64,000 nt of DNA from Physcia stellaris. Its lineage: Eukaryota; Ascomycota; Lecanoromycetes; Caliciales; Physciaceae. The position numbers and the translations under genes are program-made. The DNA is taken from contig JABSSW010000048.1 of NCBI GenBank assembly GCA_018902385.1, positions 62,001 to 126,000 on the forward strand. The letters are read 5' to 3'. The notes beneath the pieces are model-generated. The model made no database searches. It saw nothing but the letters and a program-made list of their open reading frames with translations, and was not told the DNA's origin. Shown in pieces: positions 35,778 to 47,114 of the stretch; within the stretch, counting starts at the first letter, position 1, and each line of letters starts with the position of its first letter.

Positions 35778-36827
35778 GTTGAATATCCCGAGCTGGGGAA
35801 CAAACAATCTTTGATCGTGTTTTCAAAGGCTGGTACTGTACTCTACTCAAGCATGATAGAAAACCTCTTCTCTGCTGCAACGGGCCTTTGGGAAACGCGC
35901 TGGGATGGGAGAGAGAATCGAGATGCAAAAGTCGCGAAAGATCCATCTCATGGCGCGTGCCATATCAAAGAGCTATTTTAGCCTACTCCTGGTGCCAATG
36001 AAACATACGAAAGGATTTCTGGAGTTTTCAGATTCTACTGGATAGATCGTGGGGAGGATAAAGAGATATGGGATATACTGGAGGCCTTTTCGGAGCAATA
36101 ATTTCCTTATCCAGATTTGTCCAGGAGCTGTACATACTACCTATGACATAGAGAGACATCTTACAACTCAAGGCCTACCCCGGTCTGGCAATGATAAAGG
36201 CTACGTCGTCATCATCAAACGCATTCCGCTGGCTACCCACTTTTCGGGCAGCATCCCGATGAAATCGACTGTTGTAGGTACTGATCTTCTTCTGACCGAG
36301 AATCTTTTTTTTTCCCCATCAAGGGGATCTGCCATTTGGAGCACGTAATTACATTACTCACGCACACGAAGAGTGTTCAACCATACCGTAGGCTTACCAT
36401 CCATCGCATGGAATAAGCCAGTAGTATGTGCTCAGGACAGAGGACATCGAAATCAAATTACGCGCCTCATCATCTCAAGGTGCTGTGTTCATTAGACGAT
36501 GCTTTTTACAATCCGTTACAGGCTTGATGAGGAAGAAGTACCTCGGGAATAGTCCGTATCTCTGTACGAGGGGAGTATGGATCGTGGCTTCCACAGTTCG
36601 CTTCTCGGCAAATGGTCGTCCCTAGCAACCGGCCCCGTCAACAAAAACCCCTCCACCAAGCAGCCACTTACAAGCGGCGCGCACACTGATCCACTTCAAC
36701 CTCTCCGGACTGTGATAAAGTGTTGAGAGCCAAGAAGAACAATTCACAGAAGATCCTTAGCGCCCAGAAGCAGGCGGGTCACTGCTAGAAGCCAGTGTCT
36801 TCAAGATTGACTGCCACCACTACCGAT
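35778..36827. promoter_or_regulatory. Shared divergent promoter region of rec8 and sidB
   Basis: The 1,050 bases separate the rec8 and sidB start codons, which face apart. Several short open frames (36049-36348, 36428-36625) lack domains or good splice sites. A T-rich run lies at about 36305-36317. The region probably carries the long leader of sidB, as kinase genes of this type often have one, but no transcription start can be placed. Confidence 0.55.
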
Positions 36828-39000
36828 ATGGCGGCTACCGGCCAAACCTCATCGTCGCCCCTTAAAAGCAAACCCGAATTCGCGCTTCCAATGCCTCCAC
36901 CTCTTTTGCACACTCGATCTGGAAACGAGATATACCAGTCTCCTCAGACTCCAACAAGCATGGGCTTTACATCACCTTATCAGACCCCACAGGGTAGTCC
37001 AAGCAAGAAGCAGTTGCCTCCTGGTGCCAATGAGCTTTCAGACGCGTTCGACAATGCTGTCAGACTGACGCCAGGAAGCCCTACCAAGAACGAGAGGCAG
37101 CAATTAGGTCCTCATTCGCCGAACAAGTTGGGAAGGCATGAGATGGACCAAACTTTAGATGATCCAAATCGTCAAGATTACAGCACGAGCCCACCGAAGC
37201 CTGCAAAGCTAGCGAATCAAGAAAACACACCACCGAGTGTTTGGCATCCCAAAGAGGCAAATTACACACCAACACAAGCGGCATTGTCACGCAGAGAGCC
37301 ATATCAGTCAAGGGAGAACTCCGATGCTAACACAAAAACTCGATCCAGCGTTATGCGAGGTCTAACACCAGAAGAGATGGAGAAGCTTCAAATGCCCAAG
37401 GTCAAGCGTCTTGCGAATGTAACACAGCTCTGTGGGTTACCCAAATCTACCAAGGTTGGTTCATGCTAACAAGAGTAGACTTCCTGGATTACTATTTCGA
37501 TCTTCTCAGCTACGTTCACAATCGTCAGAATCGTGAAGCAGTCTTCGAGCAAACTATGCCTCCTCCGCCAGAGACACCGCAAGAAGATTATGATGCAGCA
37601 CGTCACAAGTATCTCGGCAGAGAGCGAGCCAACCTGCGTAAGCGTCGCACAAGACTGCGTCATGGAGACTTCCAGATTCTTACGCAGGTCGGTCAGGGTG
37701 GGTATGGACAAGTGTATCTAGCAGCTAAGAAGGATACAAGGGAAGTGTGCGCATTAAAGGTTATGAGCAAGAAGTTACTCTTCAAGCTAGACGAGATTCG
37801 ACACATCTTGACGGAGAGAGACATCTTAACCGCTGCAAAGAGCGAGTGGCTAGTGAAGCTTTTGTACGCATTTCAAGACGATAAGAGCATTTATCTTGCT
37901 ATGGTGAGTATCTCATCCAGTCTCTTCAGGCCAAATTGTGCTAACGAGGTTCGATAGGAATATGTTCCTGGAGGTGACTTTCGTACGCTTTTAAACAATA
38001 CAGGCGTACTCCATAACCGCCATTCACGCTTTTACATCGCAGAGATGTTTTGCTGCGTGGACGCTCTACATCAGCTTGGCTATATTCACCGCGACTTGAA
38101 GCCGGAAAATTTCCTGATTGATGCGACTGGTCACGTCAAACTTACAGATTTCGGCTTGGCAGCGGGCATGCTTTCTCCTGTCAAGATAGAGTCTATGCGC
38201 GTGAAGCTCGAAGAAGTCGGCAATATGTCAGTTCCCTTCGCCAGCGGCATGGAGCAACGATCCGCTTCCGAGCGACGTGAAGGTTACCGCGCACTTCGAG
38301 ACCGCGAGGTTAACTATGCCAAGTCAATCGTCGGTTCACCTGACTACATGGCTCCAGAGGTTCTCAAGGGCGACGAGTACGACTTCACAGTCGACTACTG
38401 GAGCTTGGGCTGTATGCTCTTCGAAGCGTTATCCGGCTATCCACCCTTTGCAGGCTCCACTGTTGACGAGACCTGGCAGAATCTTCGCCGATGGGAGAAA
38501 GTCCTCAAGAAGCCCAAGTTCGAAGACCCAAATTACTTCCTCAGCCCTCGTACTTGGGACCTCATTACCCGCCTCGTGAATTCCAAGCCAAAGCGTTTCA
38601 GGAGCATCAATGAGATCTACAAGCATGCTTACTTCGCCGAGGTCGACTGGACAAAGCTGAGGGAGCAGCGGGCGCCTTTTGTACCGGAGCTTGATGGAGA
38701 GACTGATGCTGGTTACTTTGATGATTTCTCGAATGAGTCCGATATGGCCAAGTACAAGGAAGTGCACGATAAGCAGCAAGCACTGGAGAACATGGCAGAT
38801 AGGGACGAGAAAATGGGCAAGGGGCTATTCGTTGGTTTTACATTCAGGTATGTCGTTCATCCTATCCTTGATATAACTGGAAACGAGACTGAACCTGGGA
38901 CGACAGACACCGCAAGCCAGCCGTGGACAGCAACGCCGCCAAGGGAGGTAGCCCGCGCAAGGCACTCCCTACCGATGGCTCGTTTGGTACCATCTTTTGA
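36828..39000 (+). CDS. sidB: NDR/LATS-family kinase of the septation network (SidB/Dbf2/Sid2)
   Basis: Four exons: 36828-37431, 37479-37903, 37958-38847 and 38907-39000, giving 670 residues; introns are 47, 54 and 59 bp. A 200-residue S/P/T-rich N terminus precedes the Mob1-binding segment, rebuilt across intron 1 (QLYFLDYYFDLLSYVHNRQN). The kinase domain has VGQGGYGQV at 272-280, K295, HRDLKPEN at 387-394 and DFG at 407-409. As in NDR kinases, an insert before the activation segment (NYAKSIVGSPDYMAPE) separates it from DFG. The hydrophobic motif FVGFTF lies at about 634-639. GQGGYGQVYLA and the FTF motif place it with Dbf2/Sid2/SidB rather than Cot1/Orb6. This kinase works with Mob1 at the end of the septation initiation or mitotic exit network to trigger septum formation. 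The start is ATG 36828; the open frame continues upstream without another ATG. Confidence 0.93.
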
Positions 39001-39681
39001 ATTTACACGAGTATTGACTTCGTTTCTGTATCTGTTTTACGATCATATCTGAGGCGCCTGTACTGTTTTTCCATGCCTTTTTCTTGTTTTCGTCCTGCAG
39101 GCAGTGAACCGATAATGAAGCGATGGTGTGGGTTCTAGGGAAGGAGGAAAGGGGGATGGAGGCACGGTGGCGCGGCGGCAAGGTTCATGATAACAGTTTA
39201 TGTAGAAGAACACGATAAAAGGAATGCTTCAACGAGCGATTGAATGAGATCGAATCGCACATAAATGGTCTGGATTGAAGCCGTGATAGAGATGGTTTAA
39301 GTATGATTACATGTTAGAGAAGTCGTCGGGCCTTGATGAACTACAGCGTTCTCTCAGGAACATTTGTCGTTCTAAGTCGATTGCGCTAGGAAGCATGTCC
39401 TGGGAGCTAGGAAGACAAGCTTGACATTAAATGGGGAGGAATTGTAGAGGCCACAAAGCATAGGAGAGGGCACAAGTTGTTGCTGTGCGCAAACAAGGTA
39501 TATCCAATGATGCCAGACATCCAAACGTTAAAAAACGCAAATTGTCCTCGATCGAGAGATCCTCCCAGCGTCGCTCAATCGTGCCTATATACAAAGACCT
39601 CTATCTACATACTCCTCCCCTACCCCTGCAACTGTCGTGACCATGGAAACCCACCATGGCCTACAGACAATCGCACCCCCT
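39001..39681. other. Intergenic region between convergent sidB and permease genes
   Basis: The 681 bases join two gene 3' ends and should hold both 3' untranslated regions. No exon, RNA gene or repeat is evident. The open frame at 39477-39695 runs into the permease end and has no domain. Confidence 0.5.
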
Positions 39682-41389
39682 TTACTCAGCCTTAACCAAC
39701 ATAACCGGACTCATATACGTCCTATGGGCTCTAAACCAATAATTCGCCACCGCAGCCACAATAACCCCCGCAAACATCACAATCGCCCAATTCATATCCG
39801 CGAGCGCCGGCTCCGGCGAGATGGGGAAGAAGCTAAACACAAACGCGGTAACCAAAAACCCGAGCGCGACATCATTGATCAGAGCGCCCCACTTGCCCAA
39901 GCTCCAGCGGCGCGGCAGGAGGGCCTCGTTGCGGAAACGCTTGAGGCGCACGCAGCCGATGGCGACGATGTAGGAGAAGAGCAGGGCGGCGTTGGAGAGG
40001 GAGATGATGGCGTTGAGGGCGACGTCGGAGCCGAAATTGAGGGCCGAGATGGCGAGCGAGACGGCGAGGACGACGATCAGCGCGTTCACGGGCAGGTCCC
40101 ACCCGGGCCGGACGTGTTCGATGTAGGAGGAGAAGGGGAAGCCCTTGTCGCGGGCGAAGGCCCACACTTGGCGGCTGGAGGAGGCGATGCAGGTTATTGT
40201 GCCGACCATGCTGAGGATGATGAGCATGGTTGTCATGACGATGGTTCCTGGGATCGAGTTGGTGGATTGGTAGAGGACTTGGATGATGGGTACGCCGGTT
40301 TGGGTGTCTTCCGAGAGCCCGAGCACGTTGTCTTGCCAGTTGGGGCCGAGGCAGAAGCAGAATGTTATCAGCATGACGAGGCCGAGGAGGGCGTTGCCGA
40401 AGGATGCCCACATCATTGCTGAGGGGAGGACGCGCGAGGCGTCTTTCAGTTCTTCGGACATGTGCGCTCCGGCGTCAGGGCCGAGAAAGCACCATAATGG
40501 AGTGGTGATGCCGACGAGGGTTGAAAGGCCGGTCGTGGGCCAACCGCCGTAGTTCTGGAATTCACCGAAGACTTCTTTGGCCGGGGTGTGCTCGCTCATG
40601 GTCCATAAGACAATGAGGAAGGCGAAAAAGCCAAAGATGTGCACGATTAGGAAGATGCCTTCTGCTAATGGTAATTGTTTGGCGAGGAAGATATTGAACA
40701 TCACAGCCACGACAAGGAAGGCCATAATTAGAAGGGTGGTTTGCCATAGCTGGCCGAAGTCTGCGTTCGGGTTTCTGAGATAGACGAGGCCTTGGACGAG
40801 CATGGAGGTGAGTTGCGCAGCGGATGGGCAGCCGGTCACCCAACCAAGGGCACTGGTCCAACCAACGAGGTAACTAAGAGGCTTTTCAAATCGCGGAGGA
40901 GCGAATTCCGAGACCCAGTGGTATTGACCGCCGGCTGTGGGAGCCATTGAAGCCATTTCGGCGATTGATGCTATCATGCAGAGGGCTCCCGCCAGCACTC
41001 CCACCGTCATCCATATGACTCCGGCCATTCCACCGTTGATGAGACCGTATTGTCCAGCGCTGTAATCTCAATTAGATTTTTCGAATCGAACTCTCCCGGA
41101 CTTGGATCTTACAGTAGGACTGATTCCCATGTTGACTGCAGGATCATGACAAAGCCAACAATGGAGACGAAGCGGAAATTTCTCTAATCTTCATAAGTAC
41201 AGAGCAAAGTGAATCTCTCGACGACTAGGACTGCCATACTCGTAACTCCTGTTCCTTGCCCATTCGCGTCATGTCTTTGGCATCGTATCTGGTCCCCCCT
41301 TTCACGGGTTGGATGGTGTCGCCAACCTCATAGGCGAAGTCGCCTTCTGAAGCCGAGTCGACCTTGATCTCGGGCTGCTTGTTCTCCAT
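39682..41389 (-). CDS. Amino acid/GABA/choline-type permease (APC superfamily)
   Basis: Three exons on the minus strand: 41389-41240, 41183-41113 and 41059-39682, giving 532 residues; introns are 56 and 53 bp. After a polar 50-residue N terminus, about twelve hydrophobic segments are visible. Conserved points include EMASMAPTAGGQYHWVSEFA after helix 2, GPDAGAHMSEELKDASRVLP in the middle and the RQVWAFARDKGFPFS loop. These are the marks of the fungal amino acid/choline transporter family (yeast Hnm1 and Uga4, TC 2.A.3.4), which takes up GABA, choline or related amines at the plasma membrane or vacuole. The substrate cannot be assigned. Three GATA-factor sites lie 330-350 bases upstream, so nitrogen control is likely. 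The last exon shows long chance open frames on the opposite strand owing to its high GC content. Confidence 0.9.
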
Positions 41390-43240
41390 GGTGACTCGTC
41401 AAAGGCCAACGGCTACAAAGAAAGGAGATGGAGAGGAGAAAGGAGCTGGGAGAAGGAAAAGACTTGGAACACCCTGGAGATATCATCCACAGACCGTGGT
41501 CGAGAAAATGAACGGAGGGAGAAAAAGCTCGATGCAAGCAGAGGGTCTAGAACGGATGGGCATAAGGTATTCAAGCTCCCCGCACATAGCCCGTGGCACG
41601 ACTTTACAACGGTCATCCTTCCAGGAATAATTGAATCCACTATCCACAGACATGCAAACGAGCTAAGCGAGACACGATCGCTCGTCTGGTTCGTCCACTC
41701 GTAGAGATATGTGGATGTACCCTATCTGATAGGCTTGATAGCCGTGAGAAAGGGTCTGGGGGCTTGTTGACCAGTCTGGGACAAGGAGGTTCGAGCCAAG
41801 AGCACTTGGACGATGGTTATCATGCATCTTGCTCTTAGCAAGGCAAGTCATCGTTATTACTGGCGGTGGGGAATTGAGCGGTAGGATGAACATGGGTCCT
41901 CACGGCTTGCTCGCCGAGTCGCCTCAAAATGTGGTTGACGGGGTGGGTGTAGCATCGACGGACGGTGGAAATTGGCATCTCTAGGCGTGATTTAAGCTTT
42001 GACGCCCATCAACGCGGGGACAATGCAAAGCGGGATCATGCCCCGCAAACCCCATTCAATTGGCTAGTGGCCTAGACCTTCATCAACGGTACATGTACCT
42101 CTAGGTGAGCATCAGAACAGACAGGAATTAAACATCCCCATCTTTGTTCCGAACAGAAGAACACAAATACATTCTCGACCTCTTCATCAATCCGCCAGTA
42201 GACTTAGCCGAAGTAAAAACCCTCGCTTTCCAACTAGGCAGAGCACAGTCCATCACAGCTCTCTCGAAAGTCTCCTAACGGGCTGGCGAGCTCAAGATCC
42301 ATCATCCATCCCATGCTTAGTGGGCAAGAAATTGCAGGCTTGACGGCGGCGAGCCGAGCCTGGAATGAAATTGCGCACGAGGCCGTTCTGGGATTTTGGC
42401 TTGACTGCTCGAGATACTGGAGCTTCACGCCAGGCCCAAAACATACTCGTCTCACACGCGATCAACGCGCTTGCAAGGTCTTCAAGATCACGGCAGAACT
42501 TGGGGGAATTTCATGTTTCCAACTCAGTAGGTGGACATCCTGACCCACGGGCGGCTTCTCTGTACTGGCTGCCAGCAGGAGGCAGTCCAATTAGCCTCTG
42601 ATAGATCCGTCCAGGGGGTAACCCAAATCGTTGTCTATAAGATTAAGCGTTACAAAGGAGATCGAGACGAACATTCCGGTATCCTCGCTTGGACAGTTAA
42701 GCTGGAGAAGAGAGATCGATAGCCGCATAAACGGACGGCTCCCTGCAGTCGAGCCGTTGCCCACAAGCAGCGGTCTTTATGCCGCTACTTCATATTAAGT
42801 CCATCTCGTGCAGGAGCTGTTGCGAGTCTTGGGATTAGCATGATTTATAGTCAGGGATCTGACCTGTTGTCTCAGCTTCATTTGCTCCAGCCTGCTTGTG
42901 GCTGGTCCTTGGCAGCTGTTCTTAGTGCAATCTGCTGCTCGGTTAGAAGACTTCCTTCCTCCAACAATGGAGGCAACTGCCAGCTTGATAGGAGAATTTC
43001 CGTGGAGAACATGGATGCCTTGGTAGGGGAAGAAAGCTCATTGCATCCGTGGTCGCTGTTCTGACTTTGCCTTATCTGGTGGCTTGTCTGATCACACATC
43101 TTGACGCGAGTCCAGAGATGAAAAACACCAAAGTACATGTTATTATCTCTGTTTTGGATGCCCCGTTGTAACATCTTTCGGTCGTTTCGCGTCTTGAAAA
43201 GTGTTGCACTTTTCCGAACTCTTGGAAAGTACCTGCTAGA
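41390..43240. other. Intergenic region with permease promoter and a broken coding-like stretch
   Basis: The first 400 bases upstream of the permease contain clustered GATA sites at 41722-41741. From 42150 to 42720, all three plus frames take turns in being open (EHKYILDLFINPPVDL, then TGWRAQDPSSIPC, then TARDTGASRQAQNILVSHAI). This looks like a gene remnant or an unrecognised multi-exon gene. No family was recognised. From 42720 to 43240 nothing coding is evident and the region should carry the promoter of the rhodopsin-domain gene. Confidence 0.45.
41722..41741. promoter_or_regulatory. Cluster of three GATA-factor (HGATAR) sites upstream of the permease
   Basis: The sequence CTATCTGATAGGCTTGATAG holds AGATAG on the minus strand and TGATAG twice on the plus strand, within 20 bases and 333-352 bases before the permease start. 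AreA/NIT2-type GATA factors bind HGATAR, and closely spaced pairs are known to be strong sites. Such short motifs also occur by chance, so function is inferred. Confidence 0.45.
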
Positions 43241-44629
43241 ATGGCAGTCACTCAGTCTGACTATATTCAACGACAAGAAGGTTACGATGTCCTAGTCTCT
43301 ATCTGCCTCGCATATACATTATGTATCTTCGCGATGAGAGCGTGGATACGGCGAGCGAGCTACAGGTGGGACGACCTGGCAGCTCTGATTGCGACAGTAC
43401 GTTAACAGATCCACTATTACCTTGCTTCCATCAGCGTTCTGGCAGACATATCATACTAGAGGTACTGGGGTCGATTGACACGATATGTCTAGGTACTTGC
43501 CGTCTGCCAATATATAGCAGAATACATAGCTATAAGGAACGGATTAGGTCAGTCTGTCAACGACCTACAAGGTACTCATAACATGGGCAGCTTGCACAAG
43601 GTATCATCACCAGTCACAATAGATACCTTGCTTAATTAAGTTACTGAAGCTCTACGTAGGCAAATCTATCCGGAGTCGTGCTCTTCCTGCTTTCTTTGTG
43701 GACATCTAAAGCTGCTTCGATCGCCTTCATGGCGCGATTCGCCCAACCAGGTCGACATTGGTATATGATTTATGCGAGCATAGCCGTTATGGCTATCCTA
43801 GGTCTTGGTTCTGTACTGGCAGAGACAGTTTCATGCGGTACGAATGCGACATACCATTATGATTTTAAGGGTAATCAAGACAAATGTCCCAATCAGGTTC
43901 GTACTGTCGACTTGCTGCAAGCAATTTGATGCTTCTGGCTAACGAGGGATCTATTAGTCTTTGCGGTGGAAACTTGTAACTGGGTTCGATATATTCACCG
44001 AGGTCATCATTCTCGCTCTTCCTGTGGAGTTGATCTTCAGTCTCCAGATGCCGACAAAGAAGAAATACTGGGTTACCGCCGCATTCTTTTCGCGGTTTCC
44101 AGTTGCCATCTTCTCGGGCCTTCATCTTAATGCTGTTCAACGCCTTCTCCATTCATCGGACCCCGGTTTAGCCGCTGGACGGCCGCTCATCTGGCGAGAA
44201 ATTGAACTTACTTACGCTCTGGCTGCAACGACAGTTATGACTCTCCGTCCTTTTACGAAGGAATTTAATACTGGTTTTGGCATGGGCGGTGAAACATATC
44301 GCACCCACGGCACTAATGCCAACGGATACATAGCCTCCAGCGGTACCCGCGACAATACTGCCCTGTCAGCAAACCGTGGAGCAGACGAGATTGAGCTGAA
44401 CTATCGAAATAAACATAGCAGCATGAACAAAGCCACCAAGATCCAAGCACGAGAAGTGGAAGGTGATATGAGCGATGACGGTAGCACCGTCGGCATGACG
44501 GGAGGAGGTCAGACCACAACAACGGCCGAGTCTGGCGAGCATGGTCCAATAGGGCAGGCTCTTGGGCCCGATCAGATCATGGTGAGCCACCATGTCCAAC
44601 AATCTGTTAGTCCAAGGCACATGGTGTAA
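43241..44629 (+). CDS. Fungal rhodopsin-domain (PTH11/SAT4-like) integral membrane protein
   Basis: Four exons: 43241-43396, 43493-43600, 43660-43896 and 43958-44629, giving 390 residues; introns are 96, 59 and 61 bp, all in phase 0. Seven hydrophobic segments span about residues 17-290. Landmarks are the N-terminal helix, YRWDDLAALIATVLA after it, the IRNGLGQ loop, LSLWTSKAASIAFMAR, then CGTNATYHYDFKGNQDKCPN with loop cysteines, LPVELIFSLQMPTKKKYWV and REIELTYALAATTVMTLRPF. These fit the fungal rhodopsin domain found in PTH11-related and SAT4-like proteins, a large family of suspected receptors whose ligands are mostly unknown. The C-terminal 110 residues are polar and probably cytosolic. 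The CFEM domain of true Pth11 is absent. Intron 2 is needed to avoid a stop and restores LHKANLSG. Confidence 0.8.
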
Positions 44630-45029
44630 AGTGTCGACGGGATATCGATAGTCCGAGGCCGCCTCTGTTATTTTGAGATGTTCTACGATTGCGAATTGGT
44701 ATATGTATAGGAAAACCGCCTGGACAAACTCGGTCCGACACTGCTGAACATTTGTTTCACTTCTTTTCGGCTTCTCCGCTTTTTCTTTGAGGTTTTCTAA
44801 CGTTTTGCTCCCTTCATCGTCATTCTTGATCCCCTTCGGAGGATATCTATTAATCCCGACAAAGCCGCAACTTTACGAGCTATGACGTACTAGTGTGACG
44901 AGGCATTGGGTTGCAAATCCCCGGAAAATGATTCTCGATTCACGACATTCTTTTTGATCAAGTTTCTTCCTGTATCTATTATCAACACCATTTGTCGAAC
45001 ACTCCACAAGCTTGCGACATATCAACAGA
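44630..45029. other. Short intergenic region upstream of the FMN-dependent dehydrogenase gene
   Basis: The 400 bases lie between two plus-strand genes. They include T- and C-rich tracts at about 44755-44820, as are common in fungal promoters. I see no gene in it. Confidence 0.5.
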
Positions 45030-46557
45030 ATGCCAGAAGTACAGCCCCATCCCGAACATGAAGAAGGCGGAAGGAAGTATGGCGCTTTCCAAATGGTAAA
45101 GTAACTACCAGTGGCATTTCAAGAGGCTGTTTGCTACTGACAGTCTTGCTTTACAGGAAATTTACACAAATGGCCTTCTAAACAACAAGCTCCCTACCGT
45201 GACCACAGACCCCAATGCCCTCGAAGCCCAAGCCAAAAAGTTCATGGACGTTCGAAGCTACAACTATGTTGCAGGTGGCGCGGGCGAGAAGGCGACTATG
45301 GACGCCAATCGCCTTGCCTTTCGTCAGTGGAAAGTAAATTCTCTCTCCACACCATCTTTCCCTGCACCAATGCTAAGCCTGGGTATAGATGATTCCTCGT
45401 ATGCTCCGTCCAACCACGCACCGTGATCTCCGGGTTGAGCTCTTCGGCCAGAAACTTGAGTCTCCTGTGCTCGTTGCTCCAGTAGGAGTTCAGACGATAT
45501 TCCATCACGACAAGGAAACGGGCGTCGCGGAGATGGCGGCTCAGATTGGGGTCCCATACATCCTGAGCACGGCCTCAAGTAGCAGCATTGAAGACGTTGC
45601 GAAGGCAAATGGTGACGGTGTCCGATGGTACCAGCTGTATTGGCCCCAAGACGACGAGATCACCATCTCGGTACCTTACCCCTGCGCTTCACTGATCCAG
45701 TAGTATGACCGGCTGATGGTTGTCAGCTTCTGAATCGCGCGAAAAACAATGGCTACAAAGTCCTTGTCGTGACCCTTGATACTTGGGCCCTTTCCTGGCG
45801 TCCGGCAGACCTCGATAATGCTTACATTCCCTTCGCCTCCGGCATCGGGAACCAGACTGGCTTAAGCGATCCGGTCTTCCGGCGCAAATTCAAAGAGATC
45901 CACAGCAAAGAAGTCGAAGACGACATATTCCTCGCGAGCAGAGCGTGGGAGAAATTTGTCTTCTCAGGGGCGGCGCATACGTGGGACCAGATTGAGTTGT
46001 TAAAGAAGAATTGGGACGGACCGATTGTACTGAAGGGGATACAGCACGTTGAAGATGCGAAAATGGCTGTTGAGGTGGGAGTGCAGGGAATTGTGGTCAG
46101 TAACCATGGAGGGAGACAGTTGGATGGGGCCATTGGGAGTTTGGAGGTGCTGCCGGAGATCGTGGATGCGGTTGGAGACAAGATCACGGTTCTGTTTGAT
46201 AGCGGTATCAGGACTGGGGTTGATGTTATCAAGGCGCTTTGTCTGGGAGCAAAGGGTGTCTTGGTTGGGAGGTATGTACTCTGTGTTCCTTAGACATGGT
46301 AACGTGCTGATGGGACACCAGGCCCTGGGTCTATGGTCTGGGTATTGGTGGTAAATTAGGAGCCAGGGACGCTTTAAGGGGTCTATTAGCTGTAAGTCGG
46401 GCTCAGCAACCTTACTTAGACGCCATTTGCTTAACATATACGTCAATAGGATCTCGATCAGAGCATGGGGCTTGCCGGTATAAGTACGATAGCCGGTTGC
46501 AAGCGAGACATGATTCGAAGGGTACAATATGGAGGAGACACTATATCTAGCCACTGA
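45030..46557 (+). CDS. FMN-dependent alpha-hydroxyacid dehydrogenase/oxidase
   Basis: Six exons: 45030-45095, 45157-45333, 45389-45670, 45727-46271, 46322-46391 and 46450-46557, giving 415 residues; the five introns are 50-61 bp. The whole chain is one FMN-binding TIM barrel. Visible marks are SPVLVAPVGVQ, YILSTASSSSIEDVAKA, WYQLYWPQDDE, the flavin lysine in IVLKGI (K278), and the active-site block SNHGGRQLDG with H302 and R305. FDSGIRTGVDVIKALCLGAK and VLVGRPWVYGL then form the phosphate site. Members oxidise L-lactate, glycolate or similar 2-hydroxyacids to 2-oxoacids. There is no cytochrome b5 domain, so it is not a flavocytochrome b2. The substrate is unknown; the sequence is closest in style to the lactate 2-monooxygenase/lactate oxidase-like fungal enzymes. 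No mitochondrial or peroxisomal (SKL) signal is evident. Confidence 0.92.
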
Positions 46558-47114
46558 TGGTGTGGTACAGGCACATGGTTACTCGCAGTTCTTGTTTATC
46601 GCCACGTTGGATCTTTCTTAGACGGAGTCCTGTGTGCTAGCTACCTATTTAGAGCATCTAGACAAATCATAACAATTTAAGAGAGATTTAAATCTGGAGA
46701 CAAGGGCTACTAATTTGCTTTGAATGCAAAATTAATTTTCATAGTTCGAGCTTGAGGTGCGAGGAGTGATGGTGGTGAGGGTGGTCATGGAAGGAGTGAA
46801 CAGGGCTAAGCCCTGGTGGCTGACATAATCTCTCTTGGCGCTAGCGAATCCACATTCATCCTCCAGTGACTCAATTCCACCATCGACTCAGTACTCACTC
46901 TGATCACTCTTCGATCGCCTCGCATATCGATGTAAGTCTCCTCGTTCGACTTTGCTACTGCCCAAATCTCCATTTGCTTTGCCTTCCAGCGTCTCATAGA
47001 CCGCAACAGAAAGCAGCTAATCGCCACACAGCCACTTCTTCGAAACGCGCAAGATAATCCGACATCGAAAGCCACAGCCGAGGTCTTGTAAAAGGGAGGA
47101 AATAAATCGCAATC
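46558..47114. other. Intergenic region and promoter of the eS30 gene
   Basis: The 557 bases hold no supported gene. Pyrimidine-rich stretches around 46900-46990 lie upstream of the ribosomal protein gene. The long minus-strand frame at 46806-47189 lacks an ATG and has no domain. Confidence 0.5.

Noticed and set aside
39637-40422. Long plus-strand open frame of 261 codons
   Set aside because: It lies antisense to the last exon of the permease. Its composition (G-, E-, D- and A-rich) reflects the GC-rich third positions of the permease, and it has no domain.
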